From assembly GCA_035353235.1 (NCBI GenBank), contig DAOPZG010000001.1, forward strand, positions 1-64,000: a stretch of 64,000 bases of DNA. Direction: 5' to 3'. Source of the stretch: CAXXOK01 sp035353235 (GTDB taxonomy: Bacteria > Bacillota > Clostridia > Christensenellales > Aristaeellaceae). The notes beneath the pieces were generated by a model. The model was given only the letters and a program-made list of their open reading frames with translations. It was not told the origin of the DNA and did no database searches. Of this stretch, positions 18,421 to 24,313 are shown piece after piece; positions within the stretch are counted from its first letter, which is position 1, and each line of letters begins with the position of its first letter. Both the position numbers and the translations under genes were made by a program.

Positions 18421-18446
18421 ATACCCTACCATTTGGGTATGTTTTT
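18421..18446 (+). terminator. Weak terminator after polC
   Basis: ATACCC (18421-18426) pairs with GGGTAT (18435-18440), then GTTTTT. The stem is only 6 bp, so confidence is moderate. Confidence 0.5.
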
Positions 18447-18458
18447 AATGGGAATCCG

Positions 18459-18488
18459 TTGACAAGGCCCCATACCCGATGGTAAGAT
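18459..18488 (+). promoter_or_regulatory. Promoter of the redox-disulfide protein gene
   Basis: A perfect -35 TTGACA (18459-18464), 18-bp spacer and TAAGAT (18483-18488), with a TGG just upstream of the -10 as in an extended -10 element. The same GATGGTAAGAT string recurs in the secG promoter. Confidence 0.78.
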
Positions 18489-18493
18489 ATTTG

Positions 18494-18511
18494 CGGAGCC
18501 AAGGCTCCGCA
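18494..18511 (+). other. Perfect hairpin in the 5' leader of the redox-disulfide gene
   Basis: GCGGAGCC-AA-GGCTCCGC is an 8-bp perfect stem with a 2-nt spacer (the two innermost bases would open to form a loop). It begins about 6 bp after the -10 box, so it sits at the very 5' end of the transcript and may stabilise the mRNA. Confidence 0.55.
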
Positions 18512-18532
18512 CCTGAAAGTGAGGAAAAAACA

Positions 18533-18739
18533 ATGGCAAACGTAAACAAGAATATGGCAATCAGCGAGGTGCTCAAACTGGACAGCACCACCGCAAGCGT
18601 GTTTATGCAGTTCGGCATGACCTGCCTGAGCTGCCCCTTCGCCACATCCGAATCGCTGGAACAGGCTTCCGCCGCCCACGGTGTGGATGTTCACAACCTT
18701 GTGGAAAAACTGAACGATCATCTGGCCCAAAAGGCCTGA
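18533..18739 (+). CDS. Small DUF1858 / hybrid-cluster-associated redox disulfide protein
   Basis: 68 residues. The CxxC pair is at C31 and C34 in the segment FGMTCLSCPFA, and the flanking pattern (ISEVLKLD near the N-terminus, then MxC-x2-C and a HGVD-LVEKLN helix) matches the DUF1858 family, also described as a hybrid-cluster-protein-associated redox disulfide domain. It probably exchanges thiols or binds a cofactor, but no partner is encoded next to it: the next gene is a ferritin-like protein. The ATG at 18533 follows GTGAGG; an earlier in-frame ATG at 18479 overlaps the promoter. Confidence 0.85.
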   Translation: MANVNKNMAISEVLKLDSTTASVFMQFGMTCLSCPFATSESLEQASAAHGVDVHNLVEKLNDHLAQKA

Positions 18740-18851
18740 GTTTTCCACGCGATCAGTCCCTATCCCTTATGAGATAAGGTTTCTCGTTTTCCACGTTCTT
18801 TCAGTCAATTCTATGGAAAAGTAGTGGAAAGCATATGGAAAGGATTGCGAC

Positions 18852-19328
18852 ATGAAGATCAATTCCGCCCAGGAAGCCCTTTTCGTCGCCTGTGAAATGG
18901 AACGCGGCGCAATCCAGCTTTACGAACGCTCGCTGATGCTGCTCAGCAGCCTGGGACGGGAGAAGGAACCCCTTCGCGCCCACCTTGCTTCGATGCTGGC
19001 AGACGAAAAACAGCACCTGCTCCAGTTTCAGGAACTGTACACCGGGCTGGAAGCTTCGGTGGAAGAACAGCTGGCGCTGTCTGCGGTCGCCTCATCCGTG
19101 CTGTTCGACGGTGGTCTGATGGGCGCCGTTCGGCAGGGGTTGCTTCAGGATGAACGCAGCATGCTCTCCTTCGCGGCCAACGCGGAACAAACCGCAGCGG
19201 CAACGTATCGGGGATTCTCCGAGCAAAGCAACGATCCGCACGCAAGCGAAATGCTGACAGGCATCGCGCTGGAAGAAGACAAACACCTGAAAACCCTTCG
19301 GGAACATCTGGCTTCGTTGGAAGCCTGA
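18852..19328 (+). CDS. Ferritin-like / rubrerythrin-type diiron protein
   Basis: 158 residues, almost all helical, with an internal duplication. E52-x-x-H55 (DEKQH) and E142-x-x-H145 (EEDKH) are the two ExxH motifs expected of a ferritin-like four-helix bundle; E17, E25 and E112 could complete a diiron site. No rubredoxin domain is present, so it is shorter than rubrerythrin. A role in peroxide or iron handling is a family-level inference. AAAGGA lies 7 nt upstream of the ATG. It lies 112 bp after the redox-disulfide gene and ends before a hairpin at 19342. Confidence 0.78.
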   Translation: MKINSAQEALFVACEMERGAIQLYERSLMLLSSLGREKEPLRAHLASMLADEKQHLLQFQELYTGLEASVEEQLALSAVASSVLFDGGLMGAVRQGLLQDERSMLSFAANAEQTAAATYRGFSEQSNDPHASEMLTGIALEEDKHLKTLREHLASLEA

Positions 19329-19341
19329 TCCAACCTGGTGT

Positions 19342-19377
19342 AAACGCCGCCCGCTGTAATGCGAAAGGGCGGCGTTT
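19342..19377 (+). terminator. Hairpin after the ferritin-like gene, probable terminator
   Basis: AAACGCCGCCC (19342-19352) pairs with GGGCGGCGTTT (19367-19377), 11 bp with a 14-nt loop. The T run is only three bases, so it could instead be a processing or stability element between the two genes. Confidence 0.55.
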
Positions 19378-19414
19378 GCCTGTATCCTCAATCTACAATC
19401 GAGGGGGCTTTCCC

Positions 19415-19927
19415 ATGCCTGCGGAAAACCGTGATCGTCGCGCTGCCACAGCCACCACCCGAATTGCGCTGAGTGGGATGATGGCCGCGCTGATCTTCGT
19501 GGCGACCTACTTCGTTAAGCTTCCGATGGCGATGACCAACGGCTATGTCCATCTCGGCGATGGTTTTATTCTTCTGGCAGCGTCCATGCTGGGTTGGGCT
19601 GCCGTACCCGCAGCCGCAGTGGGCAGCATGCTGGCAGACCTGATGGGTGGCTACGCCATGTACCTGCTGCCCACCTTCCTCATCAAGGGCGCGGTAGCCG
19701 CCGTTGCGGTGCTGGTCCTGAAAACAAAACATGAATGGCTGAAGGTGCTGGGCCTGATCGCCGCCGAAGCCGTGATGGTCGGCGGATATTTTCTGGCGGA
19801 ATGGCTTGTGCTTGGTTATGGCCTTGTGGCCGCCACCGCAAGCGTACTGGGCAACACCCTGCAGGGACTCAGCGGTGTGGTGATCGGCCTGCTGCTGATC
19901 CCCATGACCCGGCGCATTCATCTGTAA
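19415..19927 (+). CDS. ECF transporter S component (substrate-binding membrane subunit)
   Basis: 170 residues with five to six hydrophobic segments. The pattern GYVHLGDGFILLAASMLG followed by AAVGSMLADLMGGYAMYLLPTFLIKG is the generic signature of energy-coupling-factor S components, which bind a vitamin or related compound and associate with EcfA-EcfA'-EcfT encoded elsewhere. The substrate cannot be deduced, and no riboswitch is seen upstream. The ATG at 19415 has GAGGGGGC 7 nt upstream; an earlier in-frame start at 19376 overlaps the hairpin. Confidence 0.85.
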   Translation: MPAENRDRRAATATTRIALSGMMAALIFVATYFVKLPMAMTNGYVHLGDGFILLAASMLGWAAVPAAAVGSMLADLMGGYAMYLLPTFLIKGAVAAVAVLVLKTKHEWLKVLGLIAAEAVMVGGYFLAEWLVLGYGLVAATASVLGNTLQGLSGVVIGLLLIPMTRRIHL

Positions 19928-19960
19928 ATCGGTTTCTGCCATCCATTTTTTTGGAATGTA

Positions 19961-19989
19961 TTGCTTTTCCGGGGGTTTGATGGTAAGAT
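19961..19989 (+). promoter_or_regulatory. Promoter of secG
   Basis: TTGCTT (19961-19966), 17-bp spacer, extended -10 TGGTAAGAT (19981-19989). The leader is about 27 nt. Confidence 0.72.
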
Positions 19990-20022
19990 AATCCTACGAA
20001 TCCTCAAGGAGGTTGTGAGCGT

Positions 20023-20259
20023 ATGTCCGTAGCCCAATGGATTGTTGGCATTCTACTGATGCTCTCGGCGATTGTGATGATCGTAACCGTTTTGATGCAG
20101 AGCAGCGAACGTACCGGCATCGGTGCGGTAAGCGGCGCTGCGGAGACCTTTTTCGGCAAGAACAAGGCACGCGGTATGGACGCCAAACTGGCGCTGGTTA
20201 CCAAGATTTGCACCGGTTTGTTCGTAGGTCTCAGCATTGTGATGATGCTGCTGGACTGA
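20023..20259 (+). CDS. secG: Preprotein translocase subunit SecG
   Basis: 78 residues with two membrane helices (about 4-23 and 57-76) joined by a cytoplasmic loop containing LMQSS and GAVSGAAETFFGKNKARG, the SecG hallmark. It is the accessory subunit of the SecYEG channel; its motor SecA is encoded at 33408-36158. AAGGAGG precedes the ATG. rnr and smpB, the common downstream neighbours, are absent; a terminator and a GNAT gene follow. Confidence 0.94.
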   Translation: MSVAQWIVGILLMLSAIVMIVTVLMQSSERTGIGAVSGAAETFFGKNKARGMDAKLALVTKICTGLFVGLSIVMMLLD

Positions 20260-20274
20260 TGAGAGTGAATCCAC

Positions 20275-20307
20275 AAAACGGCCGTTCTGAATGAGCGGCC
20301 GTTTTTT
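20275..20307 (+). terminator. Rho-independent terminator after secG
   Basis: AAAACGGCCG (20275-20284) pairs with CGGCCGTTTT (starting 20296), an 11-nt loop, running into six T residues. Confidence 0.9.
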
Positions 20308-20333
20308 GTCCCCTTCTGGAAGGAGGTTCGCCA

Positions 20334-20996
20334 ATGAACCCTGAAACTGTTACCCTCCGGCTTGAAGAGCCGTCCGACGAACGCGAGGTCGAAAGCGTCA
20401 TCCGCGACGCATTCTGGAACCAGTACGGGCCTGGCTGCAGCGAACACTATCTGGCCCATCTGCTGCGGCATTCTCCCGACTTTGTTCCCGGGTTGGACCT
20501 GTTGGCCGAAGCGGGCGGACGCATCGTCGGCAGCATCCTGTATACCCACGCTCACATCCTGCTGGACAAGGGCGGAGAAGTCCCTGTTCTCTCCTTCGGC
20601 CCGCTTGCGGTGCACCCGGATGTGCAACGGCTTGGCATCGGCGGACGGCTGATCCGTTCCACGCAACAGCAGGCACGTGAATCCGGCGCGCGCGCAATCC
20701 TCATTTATGGCGATCCCGCTTATTACAGCCGATATGGATTTGTCCCGGCGGAAACCTACCGCATTGGCACGCCGCAAAACCAGTATCTGGCACCTTTACA
20801 GGCCTACGAGCTTTGGGAAGGCGCACTGGCCGACGCAGCGGGCCGTTTTGTGGAATCCCCCGTTTTCGACCAGTTGGATCCCGACCGGGTTGCGGAGTTC
20901 GACCGACAGTTCCCACCCAGGGAGAAGCTGGAGGGCACGCCCGCTCAGAAACGTTTTCAGGAAACCCTGAAGATGATCAAACCCAGAGAATTATAA
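20334..20996 (+). CDS. GNAT family N-acetyltransferase (YhbS-like)
   Basis: 220 residues. The acetyl-CoA loop is LAVHPDVQRLGIGGRLI (about residues 93-109), and GDPAYYSRYGFVPA (about 125-138) matches the YhbS/COG3153 subgroup. The C-terminal 60 residues, with KPREL at the end, are an extension of unknown role. The substrate is not known. AAGGAGG lies 7 nt upstream of the ATG. It may be reached by read-through of secG but is separated from it by a terminator. The gene ends in a bidirectional terminator shared with the convergent gene. Confidence 0.88.
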   Translation: MNPETVTLRLEEPSDEREVESVIRDAFWNQYGPGCSEHYLAHLLRHSPDFVPGLDLLAEAGGRIVGSILYTHAHILLDKGGEVPVLSFGPLAVHPDVQRLGIGGRLIRSTQQQARESGARAILIYGDPAYYSRYGFVPAETYRIGTPQNQYLAPLQAYELWEGALADAAGRFVESPVFDQLDPDRVAEFDRQFPPREKLEGTPAQKRFQETLKMIKPREL

Positions 20997-21019
20997 ACCT
21001 CAAACAGGGATTGACCCAT

Positions 21020-21056
21020 AAAAAAGGACGGAGCCGATCAGCGCTTCGTCCTTTTG
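21020..21056. terminator. Bidirectional terminator between convergent genes
   Basis: AAAAGGACG (21022-21030) pairs with CGTCCTTTT (21047-21055) with an inner AGC/GCG-type extension. A-rich on one side and T-rich on the other, it can serve the GNAT gene on the plus strand and the E2-like gene on the minus strand. Confidence 0.78.
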
Positions 21057-21083
21057 TCTGTATCCATATACGAAGGAACGGGT

Positions 21084-22007
21084 TCAAACGGCCGCTTTCG
21101 CCGTTACCGGCTGATGAACCCCTGCCGGCTTGGGAACATGGTATTCCGCGCCCTCGTTGTAATACACCTTTTCCGGCGGCGTATCCAGCAACTCCGGATT
21201 CTTCAGGCAGCGTTTCATCTGGGTAAACAGTTTGGCGAACACAGCTCCGCCGCATACGCGCTCGTCCACCGTGATGCCGATCGGCAGAGTGCACCATCGT
21301 TTGGGGTTTCCTTTCGCATCCACCGTATAGCCGCGCTCCGGCGTGCCCAGGCCAAAGAACATGCTGGTGTTGCCGAAATTGTAGATATGGTGGAACACGC
21401 TGTGCAGGCCGATTGACGCGTTATTGGTGATAAACATCCCCGTATGGAAAGGCAGCTCGTCAATCAGCAACCCCGGGCAAAGGCCATACCGATCCAGCAG
21501 TTTTACGGTTCCAGCGAGCAGTGTCGCCAGTCCCGGTATTTTTAGCGCAAAGGACGCAAGCTTAACGGAGAAACCCGGCGTCTCCGGCTTGCGATTGGCT
21601 TCGATCTTTTGCACCAGCCGCGCCGCCACATCGTATATCGTATCGCTTGGGTCATATTTCACCTTGATCACGTTCTCCTGCAGGCTCCCATCCGGGGTGT
21701 CCATCAGGATGGTCATGGAAACAGTCAGTTCCTTACGGTTGTAAAACTGTTTGTTCATAATAAAACGGTTCACTTCCGGCACCTGGGAGATCGCGCGTAC
21801 GTAGCTTGCGATAATCACTTCCAGAAAAGTGATTTTTACCCCCTCGTCGCGCCACTTCGCGGCAATATAGCGCATCAGGGGTTCGTACTCCACGTCGTGC
21901 TGCAGAAAAACCATCGCGTCTACGCGCGTGGGCATCAGGTACGGCGTCATCTGGATAATCGGGTCTAAGTGCTTCACGCGGCGGCCTTCATGGCGATGTC
22001 CAAACAT
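21084..22007 (-). CDS. E2-like (2-oxoacid dehydrogenase acyltransferase fold) protein, catalytic residues substituted
   Basis: 307 residues that follow the catalytic domain of dihydrolipoamide acyltransferases (chloramphenicol-acetyltransferase fold) without lipoyl or E1/E3-binding domains. Recognisable parts are ITFLEVIIASYVRAISQVPEVN, MTILMDTPDG and the C-terminal ITVDERVCGGAVFAKLF. In true E2 enzymes the last segment reads DHRVVDG; here the catalytic histidine is E249 and the aspartate is G253. It therefore is unlikely to be a standard E2. No dehydrogenase genes are nearby; the neighbours are a phosphoesterase and two PlsC-like proteins. The ATG at 22007 has AAAGGACGG upstream, and the promoter is at 22158-22186. 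Confidence 0.8.
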   Translation of the reverse strand: MFGHRHEGRRVKHLDPIIQMTPYLMPTRVDAMVFLQHDVEYEPLMRYIAAKWRDEGVKITFLEVIIASYVRAISQVPEVNRFIMNKQFYNRKELTVSMTILMDTPDGSLQENVIKVKYDPSDTIYDVAARLVQKIEANRKPETPGFSVKLASFALKIPGLATLLAGTVKLLDRYGLCPGLLIDELPFHTGMFITNNASIGLHSVFHHIYNFGNTSMFFGLGTPERGYTVDAKGNPKRWCTLPIGITVDERVCGGAVFAKLFTQMKRCLKNPELLDTPPEKVYYNEGAEYHVPKPAGVHQPVTAKAAV

Positions 22008-22071
22008 GGAAATCCGTCCTTTCAATCCAGCACGCGAATTTCCACGGTATGGCAAAGCACGCCGCACGCGA

Positions 22072-22096
22072 GAAAAACCGTGCCGAGAAATCGGCC
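22072..22096 (-). other. Terminator-like hairpin inside the E2-like gene leader
   Basis: On the minus strand GCCGA-TTTC-TCGGC is followed four bases later by TTTTTC, within the 145-nt leader between promoter and ATG. It could act as an attenuator; the 5-bp stem is short, so this is tentative. Confidence 0.35.
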
Positions 22097-22157
22097 TCGC
22101 GCGCGAAGGAATAAGGGCGGTATAATCAAAGCAATCATACGCACGCAAAGTCAATTC

Positions 22158-22186
22158 ATTGTATCGTTTCACGGAACGCGCGTCAA
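22158..22186 (-). promoter_or_regulatory. Promoter of the E2-like gene
   Basis: Minus-strand TTGACG (22186-22181), 17-bp spacer, TACAAT (22163-22158). It is close to consensus and located just past the end of the phosphoesterase gene. Confidence 0.75.
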
Positions 22187-22198
22187 GTGTACGCTCCG

Positions 22199-23281
22199 CT
22201 ATTCGATTTTTGCCGTATAACTGAGCAGCGTAACGCTCGGGGTGTTCAGCAGCCGGCCTGGCATCGGATAAATACTGCTGGCAGACAGTCCGCCGCCAAT
22301 GTACTGGTTCAGACTGTTGATGCGTTGCATCCCAAAAATGCCATCGTCGCCAATCATCCACCCTTTATCCGGCACGTAAAGCGGGCCCAGCCCGCCCAAC
22401 CGCCACTGGCCGCCGCAGTAATGTCCCGCCAGTACCAGCGACAGGCGGCGGAAGCTGAACACGGCCGTCTCGTCCGCCCATTCCACCATCTCGCGCACAT
22501 AGTCCGCTTCCAGCGGCACATGGGTCAAACCAATCTGCAGATCGTTCTTGTTCATGGTTTTCATCGCGGCAGCACAGGCTGTAATCGCATCCAGCCGGTA
22601 GCAGAGCGCACGGTAGCTCGCGCCGCCCTCCGCCTCATACTGCTGTCCCTGGGTTTCCATATCCGTTTTTTGCCGTGTCAGGCTTTCCTGCATTCCCGCA
22701 ATATCCACGCTGTACAGGTACTCCGGGGTGAACCAGACCATCATCTTCCCCACCGCCTGGTTTACCGGGCGATCCAGATAGATGCCGCCTGCCTCCTGCG
22801 CCGCACGTACCCAATCCGCCAATACCTCGCGGTTCCCGTGCAGATCGCTTTGCACCGGCGCAGGGTCCTCGTCGCCCGCAATGAAATAAATCGGCACGTC
22901 CGCCTTAATCTGCCGCAGAATTTTAATAAGCGAAACCAACGGGGTGTAATCGCCGTCTTTTCCCACCATATCACCCGTCATGGTGACGGCGGAAAAACTT
23001 TTTCCATACAGCAGATTTTTCCACATCTCGGCGTCCAGCCCACGCTCGTCACCGTGCAGATCGGTCACTTCCAGAAGCGTAAAATTTTCCAGTTTTTTAT
23101 CCAGCGACATAATCCGAACTTTTTCGGTCAACAGATTCGTTTTACGGTTCATCGCCGCATTGGTCAGTAAACAAAGCACAACCGCCGCAAAAAGGACGGA
23201 AAGCAGTAAAAACAGGCAGCCCGGCCCGCGGCGTTTCGTTTTCTCCGGGGCAAAAATGTAATAGCTCTGGTTTCGCCGCAT
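22199..23281 (-). CDS. Membrane-anchored calcineurin-like metallophosphoesterase
   Basis: 360 residues. A basic N-terminus and one membrane segment (about 22-44) place the catalytic domain outside. Metallophosphoesterase motifs are visible: VTDLHGD (about 72-78), MTGDMVGKDGD (about 99-109), AGDED where GNHE is usual, a THVP segment and AGHYCGGQ (about 280-287). The GNHE to GDED change is a departure from the family consensus. Relatives include UDP-diacylglucosamine hydrolase and YkuE-like enzymes, but no substrate is implied. GGGGG lies before the ATG at 23281; a TATAAT at 23318-23313 without a clear -35 box is a possible promoter. Confidence 0.82.
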   Translation of the reverse strand: MRRNQSYYIFAPEKTKRRGPGCLFLLLSVLFAAVVLCLLTNAAMNRKTNLLTEKVRIMSLDKKLENFTLLEVTDLHGDERGLDAEMWKNLLYGKSFSAVTMTGDMVGKDGDYTPLVSLIKILRQIKADVPIYFIAGDEDPAPVQSDLHGNREVLADWVRAAQEAGGIYLDRPVNQAVGKMMVWFTPEYLYSVDIAGMQESLTRQKTDMETQGQQYEAEGGASYRALCYRLDAITACAAAMKTMNKNDLQIGLTHVPLEADYVREMVEWADETAVFSFRRLSLVLAGHYCGGQWRLGGLGPLYVPDKGWMIGDDGIFGMQRINSLNQYIGGGLSASSIYPMPGRLLNTPSVTLLSYTAKIE

Positions 23282-23390
23282 ATCGTAACCCCCAACAGAT
23301 TGTACCTGTAGTATTATAGCCTCCCCGCAGGGTGTAGCCGTTACACGTTTCTAATCTTTGTGTTACAATTCCGTGCCGCCGCGCCCGCCT

Positions 23391-23420
23391 ATGGACAGCG
23401 AAGCGGCGATATGATATAAA
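23391..23420 (+). promoter_or_regulatory. Promoter of the PlsC-like gene
   Basis: TGGACA (23391-23396), 18-bp spacer, TATAAA (23415-23420). A second possibility, an extended -10 TGTTACAAT at 23361-23369, lies further upstream. Confidence 0.62.
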
Positions 23421-23460
23421 GGAAAAGCAACCGCAAAACAATACAGAAACGGGGCGTACC

Positions 23461-24135
23461 ATGGCGCTGAAAAAATCCTATCGCTTCCTGCGCGGCGTAG
23501 TGCGCGTGTGCGCACACCGGATGAGCGTAGAGTGGGAAACGCCTTTCACCGGAGAACCTTCGGTTTTTATCTGCAACCACGCTGGCGCAATGGGACCCAT
23601 CCATATCTGCGCTTCCTTCCCACTGGCGGATCAATTGCATCCATGGATGAACGCGCAGGTGATCAGCGCCCGCGAAGTACCCGCCTATGTGCGGCAGGAT
23701 TACTGGTGGAAACCGGAATCCCGGCTGGCGCCGCTATTCAACCGCACGCTCCCCTATCTGGCGGCCGCCATCCTGCCGCCCATCCTGCGAACCACGCCCA
23801 CCGTACCGGTTTATCACGACGCAAGGGTGATCCGCACCCTGCGTGAAAGCCTGAAAGTGCTGCAGTCCGGAGAACATCTGGTCATTTTTCCGGAGCAGCC
23901 CTCCGGTTTTGGGACGCATCAGATGGAACTGAATCGCGGCTTCATGCAGATTGCTCCCGCGTATGCGCGGGTTACCGGCAAGAGTCTCGCTTTCTGGCCG
24001 GTACGGATCGACACCGCCGCCCATGTTTTCCACGTAGCCGCTCCCCTGCGGTTTGACGTAAACCGGGCTCTCGGCGAACAGATCGACGAGTTGCTGGCCG
24101 GTTTTCGTCAGGGGATTCGCCCGGAGGAATCGTAA
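23461..24135 (+). CDS. PlsC-like lysophospholipid acyltransferase family protein, HX4G variant
   Basis: 224 residues of the glycerolipid acyltransferase fold. The first block reads ICNHAGAMGP with H40; the residue five positions on is G45, where the canonical HX4D motif has aspartate. The third block FPEQPSG (143-149) keeps the FPE core. No N-terminal membrane helix is obvious, so membrane binding would be peripheral. Family members acylate lysophosphatidic acid or related lipids. The neighbouring membrane protein has the same HX4G variant, which suggests a shared subfamily and possibly shared acceptor. The ribosome site is weak (GGGGCG). Confidence 0.8.
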   Translation: MALKKSYRFLRGVVRVCAHRMSVEWETPFTGEPSVFICNHAGAMGPIHICASFPLADQLHPWMNAQVISAREVPAYVRQDYWWKPESRLAPLFNRTLPYLAAAILPPILRTTPTVPVYHDARVIRTLRESLKVLQSGEHLVIFPEQPSGFGTHQMELNRGFMQIAPAYARVTGKSLAFWPVRIDTAAHVFHVAAPLRFDVNRALGEQIDELLAGFRQGIRPEES

Positions 24136-24155
24136 CCTCCCTGTCAACACTTCCC

Positions 24156-24194
24156 CGCCCCGCTCGGGATTCCTCCCCGGCGGGGCGTTTTGTT
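24156..24194 (+). terminator. Terminator after the PlsC-like gene
   Basis: CGCCCCGC (24156-24163) pairs with GCGGGGCG (24180-24187), followed by TTTTGTT. Confidence 0.82.
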
Positions 24195-24230
24195 ACGTTT
24201 GCGCATTACGGCGCCATCCGCCTCCCGTGG

Positions 24231-24260
24231 TTGCTTACCCGCCCTGCTGTGTGGTAGAAT
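24231..24260 (+). promoter_or_regulatory. Promoter of the membrane-acyltransferase fusion gene
   Basis: TTGCTT (24231-24236), 18-bp spacer, TAGAAT (24255-24260) with a TGG extension. The leader is about 47 nt. Confidence 0.65.
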
Positions 24261-24313
24261 AGTGCTTACGGAAAGCCGATCACAAGCGTCACAGCAGAAG
24301 GAGCGACAGGACT

